Positions 12,122-23,472 of a stretch of 64,000 bases of DNA are shown piece by piece (position 1 is the stretch's first letter; every line of letters begins with the position of its first letter). The DNA is from Blepharisma japonicum (lineage: Eukaryota > Ciliophora > Heterotrichea > Heterotrichida > Blepharismidae), in contig CATKHK010000015.1 of assembly GCA_949751835.1 (NCBI GenBank), positions 186,001-250,000 on the forward strand. Reading direction: 5' to 3'. A program made the translations under genes and the position numbers. The notes beneath the pieces are model-generated. The model was not told where the DNA came from, made no database searches, and was given only the letters and a program-made list of their open reading frames with translations.

Positions 12122-12598
12122 ATGTATTATAATCATAAAAAAATGTGCTCGACTCTATTAAAAAATTTCGCAATGTTGAGGACAATAAAGTCGTGTGAAG
12201 ACGTTTCAGATGTAGATTTTTACAAAACAGAAATAATAGCAAGCCTTTCCCATTCCAGCACTAATGATGATATTTGTCCTTCTCTATACTCGTTAGATAG
12301 CAAAGAAGAATTTGAATCTTTATGCATAATTAATCTAAAAAACTGTCAAAATACAAATTGCTATCGAACAAATCCATTAACTCCAAGTGAAAATTTACAT
12401 TTATTTACACGATTAGAAGTAAATAAAGAAATAAAAATCCGAGATTTAAATTGAAAAATAAGAAAGCTTTTACATTATTTAGATGAAGAAATCGAGACTA
12501 TTTCTATCAGAGATGAGTGCAGTATAGCGCCTAAGCCTTTAGAACTTGACTCTCCTTCATCAAATTTTATTAAGCAGCGAAGAAAAGCTAAAAAGTAG
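12122..12598 (+). CDS. Small unknown protein
   Basis: The product is 158 aa with one in-frame TGA (IRDLN-W-KIRKLLHYL) and stop TAG. It shows no recognisable domain. The middle is Ser/Asn/Thr-rich with spaced Cys residues (CIINLKNCQNTNC), then a short amphipathic helix, and a basic end (KQRRKAKK). The ATG at 12122 gives MYYNHKKMCSTLL; the second Met at 12143 is an equally possible start. The in-frame TGA within otherwise continuous coding supports it being a real gene, but no homology is visible. It is divergent from the preceding coiled-coil gene. Confidence 0.5.
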
Positions 12599-12728
12599 CT
12601 TTTCATGTATACTAATTACAATAAACATTTTTGTTTGCAAAATTAACCCCCAAAATTATTAATTTCTCACCAAATTAATCTTTTCTAAAGACTTCATATA
12701 TTTTCTTTCAAATCGTCGTAATATTAAA

Positions 12729-15700
12729 ATGTCTTTTCCTCAAATGTAAAATTCATATAGGAAACCTGACCCAAAATCTCCTGCGTCCCACTATGATGAA
12801 GAAATCAGCAAAGAAAGCGACGAACATCTTTTTGAGAAAAAAGTCTACAGGCAGTCTAGCAACCGCCCACATAGTGCAAAAGCAGCTGATTTCCAAGTTT
12901 CTAAAACATCGAATCGTAAAACCGGCCGCCCTATTTCAGCTCATAAACAGGCACAAGTTAGCAGGTTAAGAGGGAAAACCAAGCGAGACTCAGATGTGAC
13001 CTTTTTGGCGAGGCTGAGACCAAGGGGAATTCCTATGGATAAAGAAAGATTGTATGAAGAAAACATGGCATTGAAACTTAAAATGAATTTGGTCAATGAA
13101 GAAATGGTCAAATTGAGGACAAAATTGAACCAATATGAGAGGGAAATCATCAAAAGAGAAGATTTAATTGAAGAATTAAGAAACCCAGCAGAAAAAATCC
13201 CAGGGCAAAATATAAAACAGACTCATCTTGTCACAAATTTGAAGCAGAGCATCAAAGAGCTGAGAATGGATTTACAAGCTAAAGATGAAGAAATAAATAA
13301 ATTGAAAAAAAATATCAAATCTACAAGATCAAGTGAAATGGAGATAGAAATCCAAGCTTATATTGATGAGTGTACAAGGCTAAGGCATCATCTTGAAGAA
13401 GTTATGAGACAAAGGGATAGCCCAAGAAGCTCTCAAGGTTTTGCCAACGCCGAAGATAGAAATTATCAGCAAGAACTGCAAATGAATAATCTCCATAATG
13501 AAAATCAGCAGCTGTCCAAAGTCTTGGCAGAAGTTCAAGAAGAAGCTTCAAGATGGAAAGAAAAAGCTCTCGAAAATGAAAAAAATAAGAAAAATACATT
13601 TCCAAAAAAGGGGGAAGCGAATAACTTGAAAAATGAAGTCCAAAAGCTTAAGGCACAGCTTGATGCTGGGCAAAAAAATCTAGCTGCAAAAGAATCAGAT
13701 TTAAAAATGATTTCGGAAAAATCTAAAAAAGATGTACAAGATCTTGTAAGCAAACTGGAAATGTCAGAAGAAAAAATAAGGGAGCAAAATTTATTGATAG
13801 AGCAGCTGAGAAATCAAGTATCTGGGCAAGGCAAAGTAGAGAATTTGAAACAAAATAAGATGGAAGAATCAAAAGTCCAGCCAAAAAAGAGTAAATTGAA
13901 AAACCCAAATAAATTCTTGAAAAAAATCCATTCAATTTTAAATAAAAAGAAAATTGATATTGAAACATTTTCAAGGATGATTGACAAAAAAATGATCGGC
14001 ATTATTGATGTTGATGATTTTGTAGCAGAAACAAAAAAAATTGGCAAAAAAATAAAGAAAAAACATGTGGAGCAAGCTTTAAAAGAAATTTCTGACAAAG
14101 GAAAAATCCATTTAGGCAAATTAATCCAGTATTATGGAAATTACGAATTTGAAGACAAAAATTCAAGCTCATCGTCAAGCGATGAAGAAATAGAAAAGCA
14201 AAACAACAAAGAAAACCAAAAGCAAGCTAATCAGCCACTCTCTGATAAAATTGATATTGAAGTCCCAGCCGCATCCCAAGCAGCTCCTAGGATGCTAGTA
14301 GTGGAAGCAAAACCCCAGCCTAAAGACTCAAAACCTACAGAGCCAAAAATAAAAACAGTAAATCCAAGCCAATTATCTAACACTTTTAAGCACATATCTC
14401 TACGTATGCAGCTTCATAGACTTCCCAAACAAAGCTTGATGTTGGCCCTCTTTGAGTCTCTTCCTAACAAAGAAAAACCTATCACCAAATCTGAATTATC
14501 AGCTCTTTTCGAAAGGCCTCCATTTAGTCTTACAGATAAAACCGAAATAGACTTAATATCTCGGTTCTTATTAGAACCAGGCGACCCAGAAATTTCACAA
14601 AGCCAAGCAAATAACTTAAAAAGCACCCCAAAAGAAATAGTAACAAAATTAGGAAAAAACCTAGAAGACTGGGACATTTTTACGACAGAAAACGAAGAAG
14701 ATTACGATAAACAGCTAGCTCTTGCAATAAACAAAAATAAAGTTACATTAAAAGAAGCTTGTAAACTATATGATGATAAAGAAGCTGGCGTTATTAAGTT
14801 GAGTCAGTTTAAAGATGCCCTAAAGCAAGCTGACATACAGTTTCCACCAAAATTGTTCGCTTATATGAGCTTATTGTTTTATTCTCATAATTATGAGCTT
14901 GATTCAGTCCCTTATAGACATTTTTTGAAAGCATATGGGTCACCAATGGATGGAGAAGAAGAGTATGAAGAAGACGAAGATATATCTGACGAAGAAAGGG
15001 CTAAAGTGGTAAGGCATTATCTGGGAATTATGGCACAAATTATGATAAAACTGAAAAAAACAGTAAAAGAAGTATTTAAATTTGATAAGCATGGGCTAAT
15101 ATCCCCAGATAACTTTATTGAAGGTCTCCAAACCTTAGGAATGAACAATATTGAACAAGATCACGTTGTCTTAATATTAGAAGCTTTACAATATGAAGAA
15201 TCAGAAAACGAAGTCTGTATTAGTGTTGATGAACTTGAAGAAATTTTAGTTCACTACGGAGTCTCGGCTCTCAAAGAGTCAGAAAGAGATCAGTCCAGCA
15301 GCAGGCGGTCAAAAACCTCTTCAGAGTCCTCCACAGGACATATTAAAAAAGTCTCTCTATTAGACTCCCCAGAAAACTACGAATACAGTGAAGATTCTCC
15401 TGAAAAAGTTAATAAAAACTCAGTCGGAATCAGTGAAAGCTCTCCATTTGCCAGCTTATCAGGAGCAGAAATAAACAAAAACCCTTCAGGAAAAAGTCTT
15501 CCAAAAAATAAAAAAAGTGAAGAAAATTCTCCAAATTTCAAGCCAGAAGACAAACCAGGCAATAAAATCGGAAAAATTTCGAATTTAGCACAAAATTTAG
15601 AAAATGAAGAGGAGGCAGAAGAAGAAGAGTATGAGAGCGATTATGCAGAAGATTACGAAGAACAAGGATCGCAGGGCTCAAGTATTGTATATAAGAGCTC

Positions 15701-15797
15701 TGAAGATGAAAAAGGAGCAAAATCAGCAGGGGAGGTAAGTGAGAGCTATGGGAGCGAATATGAAGAAGAGCAGTCAGGATCTTCTGTAGATGTATAA
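12729..15797 (+). CDS. 1017-aa coiled-coil protein with possible degenerate EF-hands and acidic tail; one 15-nt intron
   Basis: Exons are 12729-12745 and 12761-15797, joined across the 15-nt intron gtaaaattcatatag; without it the sequence reads ATG-TAA. The protein starts MSFPQMKPDPKSPASHYDEE. Residues ~85-360 are coiled coil, introduced by DVTFLARLRPRGIPMDKERLY, which resembles the N-terminal coiled coils of ciliary scaffold proteins such as RPGRIP1-like, though this is tentative. Two regions look like degenerate EF-hand pairs (near MIDKKMIGIIDVDDFVAE and LYDDKEAGVIKLSQFKDAL), without a full set of ligands. The last ~250 residues are Ser/Glu-rich and disordered, ending in an acidic tail. The gene converges on the CFAP97-like gene with only two bases between the stop codons. 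Confidence 0.75.
12746..12760 (+). other. 15-nt spliceosomal intron
   Basis: The intron is gtaaaattcatatag. It interrupts codon 6 (AT|G). Retention would give an in-frame TAA; removal joins MSFPQ to MKPDPKSP with the frame kept. Confidence 0.85.
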
Positions 15798-15799
15798 AA

Positions 15800-16399
15800 T
15801 TAATAAAATCTCTGAAAATTTAAATCTTCATGTGGATAATCCCCATCAAATGTCTTAAATTGGTAGGCGTGTTCATCTATAACCGCTGGCCTTGGTTCCA
15901 GACTTTTTTTGCGTCCCATTATTTTATATCTTCTTTCTCTTGACTTTAGTATACTTTCTCTGTATTTTAAGTGTTTTTGGTAGTCTTTTTCGTAGCTTTT
16001 AAAATCCACTGAATTTGTCGCATTTTTTAATCGGTGAGATATATGCATATTCTCTTGTAAAATTTTGACTTGGTTTCATAGACGATATTGGAAATTTGAT
16101 GAGTTATATTTTTTAGGGGGTTGAGTTCTAGCTGCTGAACTCGAAATACTTGTAAGATTACGCAGAATTCTAATATTATCTTCATAAATTCTTTCGTTCT
16201 CTAAATAAAAATAACCTCTTGATGTGAGCACTCTAGCTGAGTTTATATGATTTAGATGAGGGAAATATTTAGGGGAAGAGCAGTCTATTGACGACTTAAG
16301 CTCTTTAATTTCTTTTAATTTTTTGTGATGATGAATCATTGTGTGCTTCCATTCTTTTAAATCAGGCTGAAAAGTCATCGCCATGTTTTTAGGTTTCAT
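15800..16399 (-). CDS. CFAP97/Hemingway-like ciliary protein
   Basis: The product is 199 aa with in-frame TGA (FQYRL-W-NQVKIL) and stop TAA. The layout matches the CFAP97 (KIAA1430/hemingway) domain: a short N-terminal basic helix (MIHHHKKLKEIKELKSSID), a Ser-Pro-Lys turn and 'PHLNHINSARVLTSRGYFYLENERIYEDNIRILRN' in place of the family's 'THL..KK.Q.EEER...IERDNR.LL', followed by HISHRLKNATNSVDFKSYEKD. Family members are small axonemal or flagellar proteins required for sperm and cilia function. The match is by pattern only. Its stop codon is two bases from the stop of the 1017-aa coiled-coil gene. Confidence 0.62.
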
Positions 16400-16515
16400 T
16401 TTATTATTTTAAGTTTATTTCCCTTCATAATATTAAAACTGAAACGTAGGTAAATTCTCACAAAATTATGTAAAATAATTTAAATTAGAATTTAAATATT
16501 CTATATTTATTAAAA

Positions 16516-17856
16516 ATGTCATATTACTGTGGACTTTGCAATAATCTCAATGAAGCATCTCTAATATGCACTGTCGACAATGAAAAATTCTGCGAAAAAT
16601 GCCTCGAATACCACATGAAAAATGATCAAGTTGACGAGCATAAAATTCAGCCAATTGAGTTCTACGAAGAAGAAAAACAAAAAGAAGAACAAAGAAACAT
16701 TGAAATGTCACAAAAAGTTTCTGAAGCTTTAAGAGATAGAATTCTTAAAGAGCATGGACTTCTCGATAGATATGTAGAAGAAATAAAGAGCTTATTAGTG
16801 AAAAAGCGAGATTATTTGCATCAAGTAATTGATAATATCATCCAAAAACAAATTGAAGAGTGTTATGAAGTAAGGGATTCTGCTAGAGTTGAAATGGAAT
16901 TATTGTTAAAAGAACTATCAGTAGATTATTCATACAATATTGAAGCTTCAGATTTAGTTGAAAGATTTCAGACAATAGAAGACACACATAATCTGAGGTT
17001 TTTAGAAATCAGAAATGCAACACATAATGAAAGCCTTGGGAAAGTTCTGAAGCAAGAATTGAATTATGCTTTGCAGTATTATCCATATGGAAAACCTATT
17101 TCTTTGTATTATTTTAAGCCTGTATCTGACCAATTATTTCTCTATAATGGAATGAGCAATTCTCTTAACACTGTAGAAATCCCTTCACAAGTATTTAAAG
17201 ATTATCCAGCTTATTGTAAATTGCCTGATGATACTATTCTTTATTCTGGGGGATGACAAAATAACTCTTCATCCTCAGAAGTATTTTTAATTGACCCTAG
17301 GTTCAGAGAAATCGAAATAAAGCCATCATTAAAAACTGCTAGACATCAGCATTCCATGATTTACTATAATGGAGCTATATATGTTTTTGGTGGTGCCACA
17401 GCCACTGGTATCACAAATTCTTCAGAAAAATGATTAATCGGTGATAATGAGTGAAAACCAAATGGATTTATGAACAAATCCAAAGCCCAAATGGGCATTT
17501 GTGAGCTGAAAGGGATCATTTATATATCGGGTGAAAAAGAAATAGAAAGCTTTAACCCTATTACAAATGAATATAAAGAGCTTCCAATTGTAATGGAAGG
17601 AAGGTTTTTATCTGTACTTGTACCAAGACAAAATTCTATATTAATGTTCCGGGGTGATGAATTAAGAGAAATTGAAATTGAGCCAAGATTAATTGAATTT
17701 ATTGTGTCACCGATTAGGAAAACTGAATGATGATGCCCTACGCAGCCAGTTTGGGTAGGAAGCCAAATATTTTTGTTCACAGATTATAGTAAAACTGTGT
17801 ATTGCTATGATATGAGGGACAAAAAACTTTATCTTGCAAATAACTTAAGGCAATAA
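16516..17856 (+). CDS. B-box zinc finger / coiled-coil / Kelch-like propeller protein
   Basis: The product is 446 aa, stop TAA, with several in-frame TGA (Trp) codons in the propeller (YSGG-W-QNN, SSEK-W-LIGDNE-W-KP, RKTE-WW-CPTQ). Residues 1-50 hold a Cys/His-rich B-box-like finger (CGLCN, CTVDNEKFCEKCLEYH, EHKIQ). Residues ~55-150 are coiled coil. From ~190 onward there are Kelch-type repeats (HSMIYYNGAIYVFGGAT, MGICELKGIIYISGEKE). The layout is TRIM-like without a RING. Such proteins are abundant in ciliates; the partner or substrate is unknown. It is convergent with the RING/B-box gene next door. Confidence 0.72.
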
Positions 17857-17979
17857 TATGCTGAATTCTAGGGGACAAAAGTTCTGAGAGTTAAATATTA
17901 AACGTATTTTTTATTAGAAATAGAGGACTGATTGGAAGTTACAAAGCGTTCTAAGCATTGTATTGGTTATATTTAATAT

Positions 17980-19173
17980 TTATAATGAATTGTTACGCTT
18001 GCGCTGGCCATTTCTTCTTTGATGGCGATTTCTTGCCACTTGTGCTTTTGATGGTATTTGATTATTTGGCCTTTCTGGCATAGCACTTCTCCCTCTTTCT
18101 GACTTATCAAGTGTGGAAACTTCTGATAATTCTTTTTCTGTGCTTGAAGGTATTCTGGTAACTTTTTCATCTTGAGCCCTTGAGGTCACACTGGTAATTT
18201 CTTGCTCAGGCTGGCTAATCATCTGTAAAGCAAGTTTTGGCGGTGTTTTCTTATGGTGGCAGTTTTTAGCCTTTCCGTTAGAATCTTCTAGGTATCTATA
18301 TCGATTTTCTTTTAATGTATCATCTTCACCTTGCACTTGTTGTAAGATTCCTCCCGAAATTTGAATTTGGTCTTTTAAAGACCAATATTGTATCTCCGGA
18401 ATTTGTTCAGAGCTTTCTATGTATTTAAGCTCTTGCTTGATTAACCTTACTTGATTAGAAAACTGCTCATAGCTCTGAGTATTAAAATGCTCCCTTAATG
18501 ACCCTATTTCTTGTTTAACTCTGATAGAACTATCCACAACCTTCGTTACTTTCGCTTTTGTTTTTTCTATCAATTTTCCTTGTTCTTCCATACATTTTAA
18601 AAGAGCTGCAATCTGATCTTTTTTCCTTTGCTGTAAAACCTTGATAGCAGAATCATATTCATTGCTTATTTTTATCATTTCTTTATCATAGAAGTCTTTA
18701 AAACTTTTCTCAGTTTTTTCCAAATTTTTATTCATTTCATCAATTTCTTCATATCTGAACTCAAACGCTTCTTCAATTTCATTCATTTCTTGTCTGATCA
18801 TATTCACGCTTATCGAAAACGCTACAACGCTATGTCCTGACCCTGTATGTTCTATAATACATTCTGAGCATAAATATTTTTCATGTGCTTTACATTGAAA
18901 TTTGATTTTTCGTTTCGGATGTCTAGAGCAGCATACTTCTTTTGGTTTATGCGTAGGCAGATTTGCTAAAATAGCAAAGCAGCAAGGCAACTGATAAGGG
19001 TTAACATCATGCCTAGTTTTATCAATAGGGCAGACTATATGATCTATTCGTGATTGTTTTATTGTGCATTCTTGGCAAAACACATGACCACACGGAAGAG
19101 AAACTGGCTTATGCGCACCTTCATTATAAGGTTGAAGGCAAAGCCCACATTCAAATACAGAAGCATCTACCAT
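17980..19173 (-). CDS. RING finger / B-box (TRIM-like) putative E3 ubiquitin ligase
   Basis: The product is 397 aa, single exon, stop TAA. An N-terminal RING finger spans residues ~9-50 (CGLCLQPYNEG...CGHVFCQECTIKQ...CPIDKTRH). A B-box-like finger follows at ~80-115 (CCSRHPKRKIKFQCKAHEKYLCSECIIEH...H). Coiled coil covers ~125-260, and the C-terminus is Ser/Lys/Arg-rich and probably disordered, ending in a very basic stretch (RNRHQRRNGQRKRNNSL). This is the RING/B-box/coiled-coil order of TRIM E3 ligases, without a recognisable C-terminal reader. The function is inferred from the RING. Confidence 0.82.
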   Translation of the reverse strand: MVDASVFECGLCLQPYNEGAHKPVSLPCGHVFCQECTIKQSRIDHIVCPIDKTRHDVNPYQLPCCFAILANLPTHKPKEVCCSRHPKRKIKFQCKAHEKYLCSECIIEHTGSGHSVVAFSISVNMIRQEMNEIEEAFEFRYEEIDEMNKNLEKTEKSFKDFYDKEMIKISNEYDSAIKVLQQRKKDQIAALLKCMEEQGKLIEKTKAKVTKVVDSSIRVKQEIGSLREHFNTQSYEQFSNQVRLIKQELKYIESSEQIPEIQYWSLKDQIQISGGILQQVQGEDDTLKENRYRYLEDSNGKAKNCHHKKTPPKLALQMISQPEQEITSVTSRAQDEKVTRIPSSTEKELSEVSTLDKSERGRSAMPERPNNQIPSKAQVARNRHQRRNGQRKRNNSL

Positions 19174-19260
19174 TTTAACGATTACTAAAATGGAATTATA
19201 ACAGCATAGGCAAGCTTTTTAAAACTTATTCATATTTATTAGAAAATGTGATAAAAATTT

Positions 19261-19779
19261 ATGAATTTTACGGAAAAGTCCCATCCGTCATTATTGGTAA
19301 GCAGAAGGTTAAAGAGGAAAAATAATGATATGAAACTGAACGAAATTTTTGATGAGCATAAGAAGTTTGTCTTGAATAAAGAAAAACTATTATTATTTAG
19401 CCCAAAAAGAACAAAGCAAAAAGATAGAACAGAGACTGAGCAGACATCTGCTGATCTTTCACAAGAGTATCCTTACAGGAAATCAAGCCCAGAAATCTAT
19501 AAACCATTGAAAATCCCAGTTCATGATCTTATTCGAGAAAGCGGAATGAAAAGGAATTGTGCACTGAATGAAAATTGCCTATACAAAATTACAACTACAA
19601 AGATTTGGAAGAAAAACCCTCTACAAATCACGACTGATTATAAATTAATCACCGGACTTAAGAAATTCAAAAGAACTTTTACTCCTAGCCATAGCAAAAA
19701 TCCTACAATTAGGTCACTATCTCCATTACAAGTAACAATCCCAAAAACTCCAAGAGGCTGAAAATTTACTCCGCTTTAA
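19261..19779 (+). CDS. Basic 172-aa protein, unknown
   Basis: The product is 172 aa with one in-frame TGA near the end (KTPRG-W-KFTPL) and stop TAA. It is Lys/Arg-rich and low in hydrophobic residues, with Pro-containing short motifs (PYRKSSPEIYKPLKIP, SLSPLQVTIPKTP). It shows no domain I recognise and is probably disordered. It is divergent from the RING/B-box gene (87 bases) and convergent with the MORN gene (7 bases). Confidence 0.6.
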
Positions 19780-19786
19780 TAATTAA

Positions 19787-20476
19787 CTATAAAACTCTAT
19801 TAATTGCTATAGCAGAGTTGTAAAGATTGATATGGGTGGTCCATTTGACATCAACTTTGATTCTTTTGGCAGTTTCCCCCTCTTCCTCTTCCTCTTCTTC
19901 TGGGGCAGCGTCTTCATCTTCTTTCACTGTCTGTTTATATTCTCCTGCTACTACATTTTCATTAGTGAAAACCCACTGTCCTTCTCCATTCGGTTTATTG
20001 TTTTCAAATATACCTTTATATAAGACTCCGCTTGGCAGTTCCCAAACTCCTTCAGTCAAACTGCCAGCCCGCCATATGCCTTTAACTTTCATTCCAGTGT
20101 CTTTAAATATATACGTGCCTTTGCCTTCTTTAAGCCCATCTTTCCACCATCCACTATAAGTATCGCCATTCGGGTACATAAAAACTCCTTCTCCATGCCT
20201 TTTTCCACTTTCAAAATACCCATTATAATGGCCTTTTTTTCCATAAGTCATCCTGCCTACGCCGTGCTTTAAATTTTCTCTGAAATCGCCTTCGTAGACT
20301 TGTCCAGTGCTGTACTTATAGGTGCCATAACCGTCACGGATCCCATCTCTGAAATAGCCTTCATATGTGTCGCCGTTAGGATAAATAGCGGTGGCTCTGC
20401 CTGAAAAATCCCTTGAGGATTTTTTCTCTGTGCCGTCTTCCCATATGAACTTGTATTCGATGTCTCCTTCTCCCAT
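19787..20476 (-). CDS. MORN-repeat protein (radial-spoke RSPH1-like layout)
   Basis: The product is 229 aa, stop TAG. About six or seven MORN repeats fill residues ~25-180 (YPNGDTYEGYFRDGIRDGYG, YSTGQVYEGDFRENLKHGVG, YGKKGHYNGYFESGKRHGEG, YPNGDTYSGWWKDGLKEGKG and so on). An acidic Glu-rich run and a C-terminal tail (KWTTHINLYNSAIAINRVL) follow. Small MORN proteins of this size include radial spoke head protein RSPH1, which would fit the ciliary neighbourhood, but MORN proteins are numerous in ciliates and I cannot fix the orthology. Confidence 0.85.
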   Translation of the reverse strand: MGEGDIEYKFIWEDGTEKKSSRDFSGRATAIYPNGDTYEGYFRDGIRDGYGTYKYSTGQVYEGDFRENLKHGVGRMTYGKKGHYNGYFESGKRHGEGVFMYPNGDTYSGWWKDGLKEGKGTYIFKDTGMKVKGIWRAGSLTEGVWELPSGVLYKGIFENNKPNGEGQWVFTNENVVAGEYKQTVKEDEDAAPEEEEEEEGETAKRIKVDVKWTTHINLYNSAIAINRVL

Positions 20477-20498
20477 ATTAAATTATTAAAATTTCTAG

Positions 20499-21587
20499 TT
20501 AAATAAAATCATGAGGATAATTACTGTTATTTTCTCCAGGTTTTTGCATTTTACAAAGGCTGCAGAGTTTGATTGAGAGGCAGATTAGTCCGAAAATAGG
20601 CCCGAGTGCAAGTAATAATAGAAAAAGAGGATATAAAATGCATACTCCAATAATTGCTATTAGAGTTGCTGATATCCCAATTATAGTCCGTACAATCTGC
20701 TTAGAAGAAAAATGCCTCCACTTGTCGTCTATTAATAGAAAAATAATAATCGCCATCACTACAATTTCAACCGGAATTGATAAAAATAAGAGCATTAAAT
20801 ATAGCCAAATTCTATATTTGTAAAGCTTCCCAGTTCTATTTGCATCACTTGAGGAAAAAAATAAAGCAAGTAAAATCAACGCGTTTATAGGCGCGAGAAT
20901 TGGTGATAAAAGCATCCCAAGAATGACAATTCATCGCATTTCTGCTAGAGAATTCCCAAAATAGCATTTCATTCCATGATACTTAGTAAACGGGTTTCTC
21001 CCACATCTCCAGCATCAGATAAAACCACAAATACAAGTCATATGTGAGCACCCACCTTGCTTTTCTACTCTTTTCCCACATTTTGGGCAAAATTTCACAT
21101 TTTTTTCTCTGACGTATTTTTCGAATTCCACATTGGTTTTATTTTTGCATTTTTCTTTGCCGTGCCAAGGCTCGTTGCATGTAAAGCAAAAATTTTTCTT
21201 GCAAATGCTGCATGTAAGCTTATTCTTTTTGTGTCCTCCAATATCATACCCCTCACAGTCCGGTTCTGGGCAGAACTTCAATAAAGGATTTTGTGCTAAT
21301 TCTTCACGTTTCTTGAATTTGTCATATTTTTCAAGAATTTCTGGAGGCACTATGGTCTCTAAAAAAGACCTTTTTAAGATAGTCCCACACTTATCATTTG
21401 GACATGTGATTTGTGTTACTTTTGCACAAGAAATTTTATCAGCAAGAAACGCTTTTAAGCATTCAGTACAAAAGGTGTGGCGGCAGCCTTCGATTTCTGA
21501 ATTTTCCATGGTTTCTTGATAGCATATAGGACATGTAAAAAGTTCATCTACATTCTGGTCAGGTATGGATTCATACTCATTACTCAT
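20499..21587 (-). CDS. RBR-type (RING-IBR-RING) E3 ubiquitin ligase with C-terminal transmembrane segments
   Basis: The product is 362 aa with in-frame TGA (CGFI-W-C, EMR-W-IVILG) and stop TAA. RING1 is CPICYQE...CRHTFCTECLKAF...CPNDKCG. The IBR is CPEPDCEGYD...CSICKKNFCFTCNEPWH. RING2 is [30 protein letters not shown], with the Cys of GGCSHM in the position of the RBR catalytic cysteine. Residues ~235-340 contain hydrophobic segments, as in membrane-anchored RNF19/RNF144-type ligases. A longer reading from 21692 would overlap the upstream gene, so I start at MSNEYES. It lies 22 bases downstream of the bL25-like gene on the same strand. Confidence 0.88.
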
Positions 21588-21609
21588 ATTATTGCTACCT
21601 ATTAACTTA

Positions 21610-22722
21610 TTATTTTTTCTTACCAGCAGGCTTCTCAGTGGTTGATGAAGTTTGTGCTTCACTGACTTCCATGGCTTTCTGGTATTTCTCATACTCTTTG
21701 CGCTGCTTAGCGATCCTTTCTTCGACCACTTTTCTATCCTTTTCTCTGTTTTGTCGTCCTACAATGATGTCTCTTTTGACTTCGTCAAAGCTTTTGCCTA
21801 ACAACTGAGCGACTTTTTTGATCCTTTCTTCTTCTGCTTTAGGCAAGTATTGCTTTTCTGGAGGAAGTGGGTCAACAGGTTTTTCAGTTTTAGGCTTGCG
21901 GATTGGCAGCCCAAAAGCAGTTCTATCAATATCTAAAGCTCTGGTTGCGTCAAATTCGTTATGAAGCCAAGCATCGTATATGACGGCTCTATAGCCTACT
22001 TGGAACTTGTAAAGTACCTTTTTCCTTTTGTCTTTATATACAGGAGCTATTTCTATTCCTTCAGGCAAACTTTTTTCTAAATCAGCGACTGTATATTTGT
22101 CTAGCGGGGTGGTCTCTGAAAAATCGGCAAGTAGAACTCTTGGGTATTCAGGAGTATAAACGTCGACCCATACAAACTCATCTACAACGACGAGGCGGCC
22201 GCCACGAAGTTTTGGCTCAGAGTTTAGCCAATCATTGATGGCAACTTTCATAAGCATCCTGTTAGGTCTACCAGGAATAAAGCGCTGAAAGACACACCAC
22301 ATTGGCCAGCTTTGATAAATTAAGTGGCAGTCTACATCTTTGCAGAAGACTCGGACTCGATCTTCATCGTCGTCAATATTGATATCATAAGGGTCACAAA
22401 ATGCATATTCATTTTTATCACGCATAAGTCTATAGGCATCTTCTAATGGGTGAACGAGATTAAGCTCTGGAAATTCATCCTTTGCCAAAATGACCCCAGC
22501 TACTTTTCTGTGCCTTCATAAATCTTTGATTGTGTTCTCATTTTTCCTAGTTGTCGCGAAAAGCTCCGGTACGTTATCAAAATCAATAGAGATACGGTCT
22601 GATCTTACTTTTTGGAACCTCCTATGTAAAATTTCTTGGTCTCGGTCGAAAAAATCCCCATACTCATCTAAAAAGCGATTAGGAGGAAATTTATGGACTC
22701 GCCGATATATGGTCTTAATCAT
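21610..22722 (-). CDS. bL25-like mitochondrial ribosomal protein (putative)
   Basis: The product is 370 aa with in-frame TGA (IKDL-W-RHRKVAG) and stop TAA. The order of motifs follows the bL25 (Ctc/TL5) family. An N-terminal domain has RHRKVAGVILAKDEFPELNLVH, where the family has 'R..GkvPaVlYGkg..n..v'. A C-terminal domain has KVAINDWLNSEPKLRGGRLVVV...YPRVLLADFSETTPLDKYTVADLEKSLPEGIEI, where the family has 'kGG.l......v......P..i.vDvs.l..gd.i.v.dl.lPegv'. The basic N-terminus (MIKTIYRRVHKFPPNRF) suits mitochondrial import, and a Lys/Glu-rich C-terminal extension follows. bL25 binds 5S rRNA in bacteria; a mitoribosomal role is inferred. Confidence 0.6.
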
Positions 22723-22782
22723 TATATTTAAATGAAAATTAGAAAAATTGACAAAAAATTCGGATAAATTACTAAAATTGCA

Positions 22783-23472
22783 TTAGCTCTCTTTTTCTGA
22801 GGCTCTTCTTGCTGAAATTTGAGGCGATTGTCCTCTCATTGGTGGTTTGTACACGTCAAATGAAGTGTGTGACCTAAAAGCGCTAGGCAAATCATAGCTT
22901 CCAGGCCCAGGCTTTTCATCAACTCTTGGTATAATATTTCACCCTTTTTCACCTTTTCCAAAACTTATATCAGAAAAACTGGAATTTTCGACAAGTCTAT
23001 ATACAGGATTATAAGTGTCTGGAGGCGGAGAAGAAGCTCTGTATTTTATTTCAATTTTTGGACTGAACGAAAATTTCGGACCTTTTTTTCCAATAGGACT
23101 ATACGGATTATAAGCTCCTGGGCCTGGCAAATTTTGTTGGATGCCACTTAAGCTTCGCTTGCCAAATGAGGGAGCTCTTTTGGCTAGTTCAAAACAAGTA
23201 GGAGGATTATAAGCTCCAGGGGCTGGGGAATCTTTGCCTTGGGCACTTTTCAACTCGTAGCGCCGGCCATATCCAAATGAGCATGATCTTTTGTTAAAAG
23301 TTGTAGGTAAGTTATACATTTCAGCATTCTCAATCTTGAAGTTTCTGAATCGTGGAGCTTTGCAAAATGATCAATGTGATGTATCTTTTCCTATAGAAGT
23401 TGGAATAGAAATAGCATTTTCTTTATTTAAATCACAAGATACAACCCTATTGTGTCTTCTCTTGGACAACAT
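22783..23472 (-). CDS. PG-rich repeat (STPGR) protein, ODF3/CIMAP-like
   Basis: The product is 229 aa with in-frame TGA codons (TSH-W-SFCK, GEKG-W-NIIPR) and stop TAA. The ATG at 23472 is the first after an upstream in-frame TAA. It contains the sperm-tail PG-rich repeat core several times: SPAPGAYNPP, LPGPGAYNPY, SPPPDTYNPV and KPGPGSYDLP, separated by aromatic and 'SFG' motifs (SCSFGYGRRYE, PSFGKRS). STPGR proteins such as ODF3/CIMAP family members line microtubules of the axoneme. The repeat is clear; the exact family member is not. Confidence 0.8.

Noticed and set aside
12996-13010. Start of the 1017-aa coiled-coil protein at 12996
   Set aside because: That codon is GTG; the frame continues upstream through a 15-nt intron to a proper ATG at 12729.
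21588-21692. N-terminal extension of the RBR ligase to 21692
   Set aside because: It would overlap the end of the bL25-like gene on the same strand, and MSNEYES at 21587 gives a normal RBR start.
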